A stretch of DNA of 19,792 nucleotides from Dehalococcoidia bacterium UBA2777. GTDB taxonomy: Bacteria > Chloroflexota > Dehalococcoidia > UBA2247 > UBA2777. A program made the translations under genes and the position numbers. Below, piece after piece: positions 1-8,452 of the stretch; the stretch's first letter is position 1, and each line of letters opens with the position of its first letter. The notes beneath the pieces are model-generated. The model had not been told where the DNA came from. It made no database searches and worked only from the letters and a program-made list of their open reading frames with translations. The stretch covers positions 1 through 19,792 of the forward strand of contig DEIJ01000154.1 in the NCBI GenBank assembly GCA_002352365.1. Direction: 5' to 3'.

Positions 1-625
1 GCCCTTCCAGTGGAACATCCGTTCCAAAGGAACTCTATTTTAGCGGTGGCAAAGGCTCTCTGTTGCAGGATTTTGTCCGCCCGAAGCTGGTCACGGCGGT
101 GTATGACTATGACCTTAGCAGCAAATCTGGCAAGATGCAGCGCTTCAGTTAGAGCGGCATTTCCTCCCCCAACTACTGCTATCTTTTGATCGGCAAAGAG
201 GGGCCCATCGCAGGTAGCGCAATAAGACACCCCCCCTACCCGTAAATTTGTCTTCTCCAGGCACAGCTAGCTTCCTGCACTCCGAGTCACCAGCGATGAT
301 TGCTGCCTTTGCTTGGTAGCTATTCCCCTCAGTATGTACTACTTCGTGCCCCCCCTTTTAGCTCAATCTGGGTTACTTCAGTGGTGATAGTCTCAAGTCC
401 ATACTTTGTCGCCTGCTGATACATCAGCTCTGTCAGCTCAAAGCCAGAGATGCCCTGAGGGAAACCGGGGTGGTTTTCCACTAATTCAGCCCTGGTTATC
501 TGACCACCTATAATCTCCTTCCCAACAAGCACACTCTCAACTCCAGCCCGGGAAGCATACAGTCCTGCGGTCAGCCCTGCAGGGCCCCCTCCGATAATGA
601 TCGGGTCATGTGCTTTATCCACCAT
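1..625 (-). pseudogene. trxB: thioredoxin reductase, two frameshifts, cut by window edge
   Basis: TrxB is the FAD flavoprotein that passes electrons from NADPH to thioredoxin in the cytoplasm. The intact N-terminal part starts at 625 and shows the FAD-binding GGGPAG motif near residue 13. It stops at 329 only because a C7 run (349-355; G7 on the coding strand) shifts the frame. Reading on in the next frame gives HEVVHTEGNSYQAK and RKLAVPGED, then a second G7 run (230-236) shifts again. After it come the redox motif VSYCATCDG, the NADPH-binding GGGNAA and HRRDQLRADK, to the window edge. In both runs six G would restore the family reading. It is the last gene of the operon, 12 bases after the proS stop, with GAGAAG ahead of the ATG. 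The identity is certain. Whether this is a true pseudogene, a sequence error or a slippage-dependent gene is open. Confidence 0.88.
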
Positions 626-637
626 CTTCTCGCCCCC

Positions 638-2350
638 CTAGTTTGAATCACCTCGGGTTGATAAAAGCTCGTCGATCTTACTTGCTGCCTCTGCTATAGG
701 CACAAGCTGAGGTTCTTTTTCGGTGCGCCATTTTATTTCTACACTCTCGGATTTCAAGCAGCGCTGGCTCAAGATAAGCCTGAGGGGTATTCCTAGAAGG
801 TCAGCATCGTTAAACTTCACCCCTGGTGGATCGAGGCGATCATCAAATAGGGTAGCCATTCCCACTGCCTCAAGCTCAGCATATAGCTTCTCGGCAACCT
901 GGGCCAGCTCAGGATTATCCATGCCTAAGGCACAAAGATAGACATGGTAGGGGGCCAAAGATTTGGGCCAGATAATGCCTTTGTCATCGTGATAGTATTC
1001 CACAGCGGCGGCAAGGATTCGGCCTATTCCAATACCGTAGCACCCCATAACAATAGGCTTCCGGCTTCCCTCTCTGGTGAGGAAAAAGGCAGCCAATTTT
1101 TGGCTAAACATGGTCCCCAACTTGAAAATATGCCCCACCTCGATTCCTGGGGCAGAAAGTAGCTTGGCACCACATTTAGGGCATCCTTGCCCTGCCTGGG
1201 CAAGAGTGATATCCACTAATAAGTCGACCTGAAAATCCCGGGGGTAATTCACATTCCTAATGTGGAAATCTGGCTTGTTAGCTCCAGCAACAAAGTTAGT
1301 TCCCAGTGTTATAGACTCATCAGCTACTGTTCTAATCCCGTGGAGACCCAAAGGGGAGGCTGAACCAGCTACAAGATGTGCCCGTTTGACCTGTTCTTCA
1401 CTGGCTAAGTTGAGCTCAGAGCAGTACAATACGTGTCTTAGCTTCACCTCATTCACCTCCAGATCGCCCCGGGTAACAACAAAAACCAAGTCTTTATCAG
1501 CGGAGTAAAATACCGCTTTTAGGGTACGGCTTTTAGGGATATGAAGAAAGCTAGCTAACTCCTCAATAGTCCTAATGCCTGGTGTTGCCACCTCTTCCAT
1601 AGGCAAAGGTTCCTCCTGCTCCCCGGGAGGCTTGATGCTCTGAGCTTTGTCCACATTAGCCGCATAGTCGCAGTTAGGACAATGTATAATCTTATCCTCC
1701 CCGCTTGAGGTGAGGAGCATAAACTCGTGAGATTCCTTACCCCCAATGGCGCCGCTGTCAGCTTCAACCACCATAGTGGGCAAGCCACAACGGCTGTAGA
1801 TGTTCTTATAAGCTTGAATCATCTTCTGGTAGCTAAGGTCTAGCTCTGCTTCACCAGCATCAAAGCTATACGCATCCACCATAGTGAACTCGCGAACTCG
1901 CAATAGTCCCCCCCGAGGGCGAGCCTCGTCACGAAACTTGGTCTGAATCTGATAGAGAAGAAGAGGCAGGTCACGGTAGCTATTCACATTATGATGAACA
2001 ATCTCGGTGATCACCTCTTCATGGGTGGGGCCAAGGCAAAGCTTGCGGTCACGGCGATCACTTAAGGTAAATAAGCCCTGGCCAAAAGAGACATGGCGGC
2101 CGGTTCTTTCCCACAGTTCAAAGGGCTGAAGCACCGGCATCATCATCTCTTGGGCCCCCTGGGCATCCAGTTCCTCACGAATTATCCGCTCGATGTTGCG
2201 CACCACCCGCAACCCTAAAGGTAGATAGGAGTAGACTCCGCTAGCCACCTGGTAGATCATTCCTGCCTTAAGAAGAAGCTGATGACTTACAGTATCTGCC
2301 TCTGTAGATACCTGGCGCAAAGTCTTACTGAAAAGCTGTGATGAGCGCAT
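638..2350 (-). CDS. proS: prolyl-tRNA synthetase (bacterial type with editing insertion)
   Basis: This cytoplasmic class II synthetase charges tRNA-Pro with proline. The 570-residue protein has the usual length of the bacterial form. Class II motif 2 is at about 138-165 (TKFRDEARPRGG, then REFTMVDAYSFD) and motif 3 is GCYGIGIGR at 436-444. Between them, about 225-400, lies the INS editing domain (YbaK-like) that removes mischarged alanine, with TNFVAGANKPDFHIRNV at 351-367. Two CxxC pairs (CPNC near 224, CPKC near 390) flank that domain, as is common in this family. The C-terminal anticodon-binding domain starts near 465. It starts 4 bases after the ispG stop and is followed 12 bases later by trxB, so it is cotranscribed with both. 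Confidence 0.97.
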   Translation of the reverse strand: MRSSQLFSKTLRQVSTEADTVSHQLLLKAGMIYQVASGVYSYLPLGLRVVRNIERIIREELDAQGAQEMMMPVLQPFELWERTGRHVSFGQGLFTLSDRRDRKLCLGPTHEEVITEIVHHNVNSYRDLPLLLYQIQTKFRDEARPRGGLLRVREFTMVDAYSFDAGEAELDLSYQKMIQAYKNIYSRCGLPTMVVEADSGAIGGKESHEFMLLTSSGEDKIIHCPNCDYAANVDKAQSIKPPGEQEEPLPMEEVATPGIRTIEELASFLHIPKSRTLKAVFYSADKDLVFVVTRGDLEVNEVKLRHVLYCSELNLASEEQVKRAHLVAGSASPLGLHGIRTVADESITLGTNFVAGANKPDFHIRNVNYPRDFQVDLLVDITLAQAGQGCPKCGAKLLSAPGIEVGHIFKLGTMFSQKLAAFFLTREGSRKPIVMGCYGIGIGRILAAAVEYYHDDKGIIWPKSLAPYHVYLCALGMDNPELAQVAEKLYAELEAVGMATLFDDRLDPPGVKFNDADLLGIPLRLILSQRCLKSESVEIKWRTEKEPQLVPIAEAASKIDELLSTRGDSN

Positions 2351-2354
2351 GATT

Positions 2355-3398
2355 CTATATCTGGTCTATTTCCTCTCTCAACGCCTCGGCCAATTTATCC
2401 TCATCGGTAACCTTAACTACTTTACCTTTTCTAAAGATAGCCCCCTTCCTTTTGCCCCCGGCTAATCCCACATCAGCGCATCGTGCTTCCCCGGGACCAT
2501 TGACTACACAGGCACACAGAGCAACCTTAAGTGGCTTTCTTATCCCTTTTAAATGCCCCCTCACCTCATCGGCAATAGGTAGTAAATCTATCTCCGCCCT
2601 TCCGCAAGTGGGGCAACTCACCAGAGTGGGGCCATATTCTCTTAAATTTAAGCATTTCAATATCTCATAGCCAGCCTGAACCTCAAGAACAGGATCAGCA
2701 GTCAAAGACACCCTAATTGTGTCTCCGATACCTTCCCAGAGTAAAATCCCAATCCCCAGAGCACTCCTGATGCTTCCCTCAAAAGGGAGACCGGCTTCAG
2801 TAATCCCCAAATGGAGTGGATAGGGGGTATCTTGAGCTATAGCCCGATATGCTGCTATGGTCTGAGGGATATCAAACGCCTTGAGGGAAACCTTGATAAG
2901 ATCGAAGTCGAGAGCCTCTAAAAAATTTATTTGCTCTTTGGCAGCAGCCACCATTCTCTGGGGCCCAGAATCACCTTCAAAGCTTGGGGGAAGGCTTCCG
3001 GCGTTGACCCCAATGCGAATAGGTGTTTCTCGCTCCTTGGCAGCTTGAACTACGGCGGCAATCTGCTCTAGGTTACGGAGGTTGCCAGGGTTAAGCCGCA
3101 GCCCATCAACGCCTGCCTTGAGGCTAGCTAAAGCAAGGCGATAGTCAAAATGAATGTCGGCAATAAGCGGGATATGGATACTCCGTTTTATCACCCCAAG
3201 GGCTTCCGCTGCCTCCATATCGGGTACAGCGCATCTTATGATTTCACAGCCATATTCCTCAAGCCTTCTGATTTGATTGATGGTAGCGGCGACATCTCGA
3301 GTATCAGTTTTAGTCATAGATTGAATTCTAATCGGGCTTGAGCCACCAATAGTTAGCCCACCTATTCGTAGCGGTTTGGAATTTCGGCGCAAAGTCAT
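2355..3398 (-). CDS. ispG: 4-hydroxy-3-methylbut-2-enyl diphosphate synthase
   Basis: IspG (GcpE) is an iron-sulfur enzyme of the MEP isoprenoid pathway that converts methylerythritol cyclodiphosphate to HMBPP. The 347-residue protein is close to the family length of compact bacterial IspG. The N-terminal TIM-barrel half carries IQSMTKTDTRDV near 25 and RLNPGN at 101-106. The C-terminal cluster domain has the three expected [4Fe-4S] ligands, C262 and C265 in SCPTC and C297 in CVVNGPGEA, plus the conserved glutamate E304. An extra cysteine, C295, sits two residues before the third ligand. The ATG overlaps the rseP stop as ATGA, so translation is probably coupled to rseP. dxr, two genes upstream, encodes an earlier step of the same pathway. 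Confidence 0.97.
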   Translation of the reverse strand: MTLRRNSKPLRIGGLTIGGSSPIRIQSMTKTDTRDVAATINQIRRLEEYGCEIIRCAVPDMEAAEALGVIKRSIHIPLIADIHFDYRLALASLKAGVDGLRLNPGNLRNLEQIAAVVQAAKERETPIRIGVNAGSLPPSFEGDSGPQRMVAAAKEQINFLEALDFDLIKVSLKAFDIPQTIAAYRAIAQDTPYPLHLGITEAGLPFEGSIRSALGIGILLWEGIGDTIRVSLTADPVLEVQAGYEILKCLNLREYGPTLVSCPTCGRAEIDLLPIADEVRGHLKGIRKPLKVALCACVVNGPGEARCADVGLAGGKRKGAIFRKGKVVKVTDEDKLAEALREEIDQI

Positions 3399-4435
3399 GG
3401 CATCAGGCTCTTCCCTGAGATTAACCGAGTAATGTCGTTATAAGTCACTAGGAGGAATATAGCGATTATGATAACCCAGCCTATCGTGTAGGCGAGCTTC
3501 AATCTTCGTGGTGAAAAGAGCCTCCCTTTGCGGGCTCTCTCTACTATAGCGACCATAATCCTTCCCCCATCCAGGGGGAGGAAGGGAAGGAGGTTGAAAA
3601 GGCCAAGGCCAAGGCTCACAATGCCAGAAAACCATACTAGCATGCTAGGGCCAAATTCAACCATTTCTCCGCTCATCTGGACAATCCCCACTGGGCCCAC
3701 TAGGGCTTTTTGGGGATCTTCGATTAACAGGGGCAGCGAATCCTTTATCATGATGGGGAAATGGAGGAAAAAATTCCCGCTGCGGACAATGGCTTCGCCG
3801 AAGGGATATCTTTGTTCAGTAGTATAGGAGATGGCCCAGCCAAGATAGACACCTATTTTCCCTTGCTGGGGAACTAGGTTAATCTCAACCTGTTCTCCTC
3901 CCCGGTGCAATATTATACTGACCTCTTCGTCAGTTTTTGCGCCGATCATCTGTTGCAATTGTTCAACGGTTTGCACCTCTTGCCCATCGATACTGGCTAT
4001 CACATCATCAGGTCGGATATCTGCCTGTTGAGCGGGCGACCCCGCCACTACTTCCACAACCATAACCCCTTCGCCGCCAGTAACTACCTCCGCCGGGATC
4101 ATGAAACTAATGGCAATTAGAATAAAAGCGATAAATCCGTTAGCCAGGGGGCCAGCAGCAGCCACTATCGACTTTATCTTAGGACTCTTGCTGGCTAGAC
4201 CACCAGGAACAGTGGGATCATCTTCACCCAATGGCTGCACAAAGGCACCAAGAGGGATAAGGTTAAGGGAATAAACTGTCTTTCCTCTCTTGAAAGCGAA
4301 AAGCCGCGGGGGTAAGCCAATCCCAAACTCCAAAATGTCAACCCCAGAAGCTTTAGCAGCAGTAAAATGCCCCAGCTCATGGAAGAAGATTATAGCCACT
4401 AGGGCAAAGATAGCGCCTATAATAGTAATAATCAT
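3395..4435 (-). CDS. rseP: site-2 (M50) intramembrane metalloprotease RseP/RasP
   Basis: This membrane zinc protease of the S2P family cleaves transmembrane segments such as anti-sigma factors or remnant signal peptides. I place the start at the ATG at 4435, which overlaps the dxr stop as ATGA. A TTG 12 bases further upstream is open but less likely. From that ATG the protein has 346 residues. The first membrane segment holds the zinc motif HELGH (H19, E20, H23). A second membrane segment follows near 95-115, then a single PDZ domain at about 122-200. The third zinc-ligand region is LPLDGGR, and a last membrane helix closes the C-terminus. One PDZ rather than two matches the shorter Gram-positive and Chloroflexota type. 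Location between dxr and ispG is a common arrangement. The substrate cannot be told from the sequence. Confidence 0.95.
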   Translation of the reverse strand: MIITIIGAIFALVAIIFFHELGHFTAAKASGVDILEFGIGLPPRLFAFKRGKTVYSLNLIPLGAFVQPLGEDDPTVPGGLASKSPKIKSIVAAAGPLANGFIAFILIAISFMIPAEVVTGGEGVMVVEVVAGSPAQQADIRPDDVIASIDGQEVQTVEQLQQMIGAKTDEEVSIILHRGGEQVEINLVPQQGKIGVYLGWAISYTTEQRYPFGEAIVRSGNFFLHFPIMIKDSLPLLIEDPQKALVGPVGIVQMSGEMVEFGPSMLVWFSGIVSLGLGLFNLLPFLPLDGGRIMVAIVERARKGRLFSPRRLKLAYTIGWVIIIAIFLLVTYNDITRLISGKSLMP

Positions 4436-5559
4436 CGAAGACCCCAATTCTGGACATATTCTTTAGCCCAGGTATAAGCTTCCATAATCTCACCAAGCTC
4501 AGGATTATTTTGGGGCTGGTGGTGCTCGAGGGTCAATTTCACCACTTGGGCAATATCTAAAAGGCCAATGTGGTGGGAGAGGAAAAGTTCCACTGCCATC
4601 TCATCAGCAGCACAAAGTACTGCCGGATAGGTACCACCCATTCTGCCCGCCTCAACAGCAATCTCCAGGCAAGGAAATCGCTGAGTGTCTGTCATCTCAA
4701 AGGAAAGGCAGTTAATATCTCTAAAGTCAAGCCGGGGGAATTTTTCCGCAGTGAGCCGGTCAGGATATAGGAGAGCATACTGGATAGGCAGGCGCATATC
4801 TGGAGGACTTAATACGGCTTTAATTTGTCCATCGGGAAATTCCACCAGGGAATGGATAATCCCTTCAGGGTGGATTATTACTTCAATATTTTCCCATGGC
4901 ATTCCAAAGAGCCAATGTGCCTCGATAACTTCCATCCCTTTATTCATTAAAGTGGCAGAATCAATGGTGACTAGTGGCCCCATCTTCCACACCGGGTGCT
5001 TTAGGGCTTCCTCTGGGGTAACTTGGGCAAGCTCATCAAGAGGGAGGTTTCGGAAAGGACCGCCGGAGGCGGTCAAGATAAGCCGAGATGGCTCTTGTGA
5101 TTCACCTTCAAGACATTGCCAGATAGCGCTATGCTCTGAATCTAGGGGTAAAATCCTCACCTCCTTTTGTTTGGCCAAAGTCATCGCCATCTCCCCGGCC
5201 ATTACTAGTACCGCTTTATCAGCCAAAAGAATTTCCTTTTTAGTTTCAATGGCAGCTAAAGTGGGTAAAAGCCCTATCCCACCTGGGGTGGCCACCACAA
5301 CTAGGTCAACCTCAGGATGACTTGCCATCTGCTCCAAAGATAATAACTCGGCATCTTGGGAGACAGAGTGGGCAGACAAAAGATGGGAAACTAATTTGGG
5401 ATGAAACTCCTCTATCTGCTCGGCCAACAGAGCCAAGTTCCTTCCCGCGCCAAGCCCGATTACCTGAAATCTGCCTGGGAAAGCACGTATCACTTCTAGC
5501 GTTTGCCGGCCGATAGAGCCGGTTGAGCCGAGGACAGCCAGTCGTCTTACCCCATCCAT
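4432..5559 (-). CDS. dxr: 1-deoxy-D-xylulose 5-phosphate reductoisomerase
   Basis: Dxr (IspC) makes 2-C-methyl-D-erythritol 4-phosphate from DXP using NADPH, the first committed MEP step. The 375-residue protein has the expected length. It shows the NADPH motif GSTGSIG at 11-17, AGRN near 38-41, metal-binding PLDSEHSAIWQ with D140 and E142, ILTASGGPFR near 161-170 and NKGMEVIEAHWLFG near 206-219. One region is unusual. The strongly conserved ANKE segment reads ADKA (113-116), so the asparagine and glutamate usually credited with NADPH contact are replaced while the substrate lysine K115 is kept. The ATG lies inside the cdsA end, a 13-base overlap, and the stop overlaps the rseP start. Apart from this segment the family motifs are intact. 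Confidence 0.96.
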   Translation of the reverse strand: MDGVRRLAVLGSTGSIGRQTLEVIRAFPGRFQVIGLGAGRNLALLAEQIEEFHPKLVSHLLSAHSVSQDAELLSLEQMASHPEVDLVVVATPGGIGLLPTLAAIETKKEILLADKAVLVMAGEMAMTLAKQKEVRILPLDSEHSAIWQCLEGESQEPSRLILTASGGPFRNLPLDELAQVTPEEALKHPVWKMGPLVTIDSATLMNKGMEVIEAHWLFGMPWENIEVIIHPEGIIHSLVEFPDGQIKAVLSPPDMRLPIQYALLYPDRLTAEKFPRLDFRDINCLSFEMTDTQRFPCLEIAVEAGRMGGTYPAVLCAADEMAVELFLSHHIGLLDIAQVVKLTLEHHQPQNNPELGEIMEAYTWAKEYVQNWGLR

Positions 5560-6341
5560 ACTAAATAATAGTATATCACTACTCCAGTGAAAACAATGCT
5601 ATCTACTCGATCAAGAATCCCTCCGTGCCCCGGTATCAGGCTTCCTGAGTCTTTCACCCCCATATTCCGCTTGAACAGCGACTCAACTAGGTCACCGAGT
5701 TGGGCGAAAATGCCAACGACGCATCCCAAGAGTACCACCTCTCCATATCCTCGAAGAGGCAATCTTAGCAGGGCACCGAGAATCATCGCCGCGGCAACGG
5801 CAGCCACAAACCCCCCCACAGTCCCCTCCCAGGTCTTCGCCGGACTTATAGTGGGGGCAAGGCGGTGCCTGCCCCATGCTCTGCCGACAAGAAAGGCCCC
5901 TGTATCGCAAGCGAAGGTAGAAGACAACACAAAGAGTACCCATTCTTTTCCTTGGGTAAGTTCTCTTAAGGCGACATAATGACTCAACAACCATCCTACA
6001 TAGAGCATCCCGGCTAACGTCCATGACCAGCTAGTAAATGTCCTCTGCCCTGAGGAACGGGCCAATAACCAAAGTAAAGAGAAAACCACCGCTGCGGCAA
6101 GTAGTGGTGCGGTGTAAGCGCAGTTAAAATAAGCATTGACGATGAAGAGCGCGGTGAAGATAAAGCCGAAAAGGGTGAACGGCTGCTCGCCTCCTTGGGA
6201 TGCCAGGTGATAAAATTCAGCTACCCCCAGGATAGCACCAACACCTACCATAAAGGCAAATAGCCATGGAGGGCCAAACCAGATAACAGTGACGAGGAGA
6301 GGCACCCCCCATAGAGCAGTAATAAGCCTTTGCTTTAACAC
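5547..6341 (-). CDS. cdsA: phosphatidate cytidylyltransferase
   Basis: CdsA is a multi-pass membrane enzyme that makes CDP-diacylglycerol from phosphatidate and CTP, feeding phospholipid synthesis. The 264-residue protein is largely hydrophobic, with about eight predicted membrane segments starting at residue 10. Near the C-terminus is the family signature, SLFKRNMGVKDSGSLIPGHG followed by GILDRVDS, with the KDS and HGG...DRVD residues expected for metal and substrate binding. The start is GTG at 6341, giving the typical N-terminus MLKQRLITALWG. Only a weak ribosome site is visible before it. A 27-base gap separates it from uppS, and an inverted repeat spans that junction. Its 3' end overlaps dxr by 13 bases. 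Confidence 0.95.
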   Translation of the reverse strand: MLKQRLITALWGVPLLVTVIWFGPPWLFAFMVGVGAILGVAEFYHLASQGGEQPFTLFGFIFTALFIVNAYFNCAYTAPLLAAAVVFSLLWLLARSSGQRTFTSWSWTLAGMLYVGWLLSHYVALRELTQGKEWVLFVLSSTFACDTGAFLVGRAWGRHRLAPTISPAKTWEGTVGGFVAAVAAAMILGALLRLPLRGYGEVVLLGCVVGIFAQLGDLVESLFKRNMGVKDSGSLIPGHGGILDRVDSIVFTGVVIYYYLVWMG

Positions 6342-6350
6342 TTTAGTCTA

Positions 6351-6382
6351 CAGCCAACAGAACCCCTGTTAGCCGTTGGCTG
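6351..6382 (-). other. inverted repeat across the uppS-cdsA junction
   Basis: CAGCCAAC (6351-6358) is the exact reverse complement of GTTGGCTG (6375-6382). Inside it, AACAG (6356-6360) can alternatively pair with CTGTT (6366-6370). The repeat contains the uppS stop codon and ends 9 bases before the cdsA GTG start. In mRNA it could form a small hairpin that tunes cdsA initiation or marks an mRNA processing site. There is no T-run, so it is not a convincing terminator. Confidence 0.35.
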
Positions 6383-7088
6383 CCAAACCACCGAAGCGCC
6401 TCTGCCTTTGGCTGTAAGCAGTGAGTGCTTTCCTTACCTCCTCCTCGTCAAATTGAGGCCAGAGGGCTGGAGTAAAATAGAGCTCACTATAGGCTGATTG
6501 CCACAGCAGGAAATTACTAAGCCTGAGTTCCCCCCCAGTGCGGATAATTAGGTCTGGATCAGGTAGGCCAGCGGTATATAAATAATCACCAAAGTGCGCC
6601 TCATCTATGAGTTGGGGAGAGAGGCCTTGCTCCACAATAGCTTTTATTGCATCCAGGATTTCCGCCCGGCCCCCGTAGTCAAAGGCAATGCTAAGAGTCA
6701 TTCTGGAATTGTTTTGGGTCAGCTCGGTCACTCTTTGAACTCGGTGCGATAAATCGGGGGGCAGCCGGTCAAGACCTCCCACATATTGCAGCCTAACCCG
6801 TTTCTTATGTAAAGCCTCAGCCTCGCGGTCAATCACTTCGCTCATAATTTGCAGCAATCCATTGATCTCCCACTCAGGGCGCTTCCAATTCTCGGTGGAG
6901 AAAGCATAAAGAGTGAGGTATTTCACTCCATAATTAGCAAAAGCCTCGGCAACACGGCGGATATTTTGAGTGCCTACATAATGCCCCTCAACTCGGGGCA
7001 GACCATGCTGCGTCGCCCATCTTCCATTACCATCGAGAATAATAGCCACATGCACAGGGAGAGGGCTGATTTCAGTACAAAGATTCAT
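6369..7088 (-). CDS. uppS: undecaprenyl (polyprenyl) diphosphate synthase
   Basis: UppS is a cis-prenyltransferase that extends farnesyl diphosphate with IPP to the C55 lipid carrier used for peptidoglycan and other wall polymers. The 239-residue protein shows the catalytic region ILDGNGRWA with D19, then FSTENWKRP near 74-82 and, toward the C-terminus, RTGGELRLSNFLLWQ followed by SELYFTPALWP. All five conserved cis-prenyltransferase regions can be followed. The ATG is preceded directly by the strong ribosome site GAGGAGGAGG. It lies 47 bases after frr and 27 before cdsA. Dxr and IspG in the same operon supply its C5 building blocks. Confidence 0.96.
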   Translation of the reverse strand: MNLCTEISPLPVHVAIILDGNGRWATQHGLPRVEGHYVGTQNIRRVAEAFANYGVKYLTLYAFSTENWKRPEWEINGLLQIMSEVIDREAEALHKKRVRLQYVGGLDRLPPDLSHRVQRVTELTQNNSRMTLSIAFDYGGRAEILDAIKAIVEQGLSPQLIDEAHFGDYLYTAGLPDPDLIIRTGGELRLSNFLLWQSAYSELYFTPALWPQFDEEEVRKALTAYSQRQRRFGGLAANG

Positions 7089-7135
7089 CCTCCTCCTCTA
7101 AAGCCGAGTTTCTGCCATCCTCCATGGTGGGTTGA

Positions 7136-7693
7136 TTAGACTTCCATCACCTCTGCTTCTTTATCCTGGGCCACTCGCTCAGCTTCTTCTATGAAGCTAT
7201 CGGTAAGTTTTTGCAGCTGGGTCAAGCCTCGTTCGTATTCGTCATGGGAAATTCCTTTTTCCTTTTCTATCCTCCTCAGCTCCTCCATTGCCTCACGCCT
7301 CAAATTGCGCAGGGCTATTTTCCCCTCTTCTGCCTTTCTCCGTACCACTTTAAGCAATTCCTTGCGTCGCTCTTCAGTGAGGGGGGGAATCACTAGACGA
7401 ATCACATTTCTATCATTCGTAGGGTTAAGCCCCAACTCAGATTTAAGGATAGCTTTTTCAATGCTGGCTAGAGTGCTCCGCTCCCACGGTTGAACTACCA
7501 CCAGCCTCGCCTCTGGGGCTGAGATAGTAGCGATCTGGCTAATCGGGGTGGGAACACCATAGTAATCCACCTTAATATGATCCACTAAGGCTGGGGTAGC
7601 CCGTCCAGTGCGAATAGTCCTCAGTTCCCTATTTAACGCAGCAATGGTTTTTTTCATTTTAGCGTCTGTGGTGGAAAGAACTTCACCAGTCAT
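7136..7693 (-). CDS. frr: ribosome recycling factor
   Basis: RRF acts with EF-G to split the post-termination ribosome. The 185-residue length is exactly typical. The sequence runs through the family pattern: LRTIRTGRATPALVDHIKVD near 25-44, YYGVPTPI, the central domain II segment with VQPWE, then SELGLNPTNDRNVIRLVIPP and LTEERRKEL. The C-terminal helix is charged and rich in KAEE and REAMEELRR. The start ATG lies 2 bases after the pyrH stop and uses GGGGGA at the end of pyrH as ribosome site, so it is probably translated by ribosomes leaving pyrH. Confidence 0.97.
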   Translation of the reverse strand: MTGEVLSTTDAKMKKTIAALNRELRTIRTGRATPALVDHIKVDYYGVPTPISQIATISAPEARLVVVQPWERSTLASIEKAILKSELGLNPTNDRNVIRLVIPPLTEERRKELLKVVRRKAEEGKIALRNLRREAMEELRRIEKEKGISHDEYERGLTQLQKLTDSFIEEAERVAQDKEAEVMEV

Positions 7694-7695
7694 TA

Positions 7696-8421
7696 CTATC
7701 CCCCAACTGATACCAAGGTTCCGATTGGCTCACCAGCTACTGCCCGCTCCAGACTCCGCGGTGCCTGAAGATTAAACACAATTATGGGCAGTTTATTCTC
7801 CAGACATAAAGCGAAGGCGGTGGCATCCATTACCTCTAGTTGCATTTGCAAGGCGTTACGGTGGCTTAAGCGATCGATCTTCTTAGCTTGGGGATTTTTT
7901 TGGGGATCTGAATCATAGATACCCTCGACCTTACTCTTGGCCATGAGCAGCACCTCGGCACCAATCTCCACCGCTCGTAAAGCTGCGGCGGTATCGGTAG
8001 TCATATAAGGATTTCCCGTGCCTCCGGCAAAGATAACCACCCTCCCCTTCTCCAGATGGCGAATAGCACGGCGGCGAATATAAGGTTCAGCAAGCGCTTG
8101 AATGGTGATAGCCGATTGAGTTCGAGTGTTGAGCCCTTCCCTTTCCAAGGCATCCTGAAGGGCAAGGGCATTTATTACCGTGGCTAGCATGCCGGCATAG
8201 TCTGCAGTCGCCCGATCCATCCCCCCAGCCTGGGCCTCAGCTCCTCGCCAGATATTACCTCCACCAACCACAATAGCTACTTCTGTCCCCATTTCCCTTA
8301 CCCGCTTGATTTGCTGAGCTACCACGCCCACCATGGTGGTATCGATGCCAAATCCACCTTCCCCCTTGAAGGCTTCCCCGCTGAGCTTCAGCAAGGTGCG
8401 CTTGTATTTGGCAGCAGGCAT
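7696..8421 (-). CDS. pyrH: UMP kinase (uridylate kinase)
   Basis: PyrH phosphorylates UMP to UDP with ATP in pyrimidine nucleotide synthesis; the bacterial form is a hexamer of the amino acid kinase fold. The 241-residue length is typical. Visible motifs are KLSGEAFKGE near 12-21, VVGGGNIWRG near 51-60, MDRATADYAGMLATVINALA near 69-88 and AGGTGNPYMTTDTAAALRA near 131-149. The segment VEGIYDSDPQKNP follows. The ATG has only weak upstream GGGGAC, about 10 bases away, as a ribosome site. It lies 31 bases after tsf and 2 bases before frr, the standard tsf-pyrH-frr order. Confidence 0.97.
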   Translation of the reverse strand: MPAAKYKRTLLKLSGEAFKGEGGFGIDTTMVGVVAQQIKRVREMGTEVAIVVGGGNIWRGAEAQAGGMDRATADYAGMLATVINALALQDALEREGLNTRTQSAITIQALAEPYIRRRAIRHLEKGRVVIFAGGTGNPYMTTDTAAALRAVEIGAEVLLMAKSKVEGIYDSDPQKNPQAKKIDRLSHRNALQMQLEVMDATAFALCLENKLPIIVFNLQAPRSLERAVAGEPIGTLVSVGG

Positions 8422-8452
8422 TTAAATCAAGTCCCCAGCAGCGATTTTCAAC

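Noticed and set aside
4685..5320. 211-codon plus-strand open frame
   Set aside because: It lies entirely antisense to dxr, whose motifs are intact; the translation is rich in S, R, I and P as expected for a shadow.
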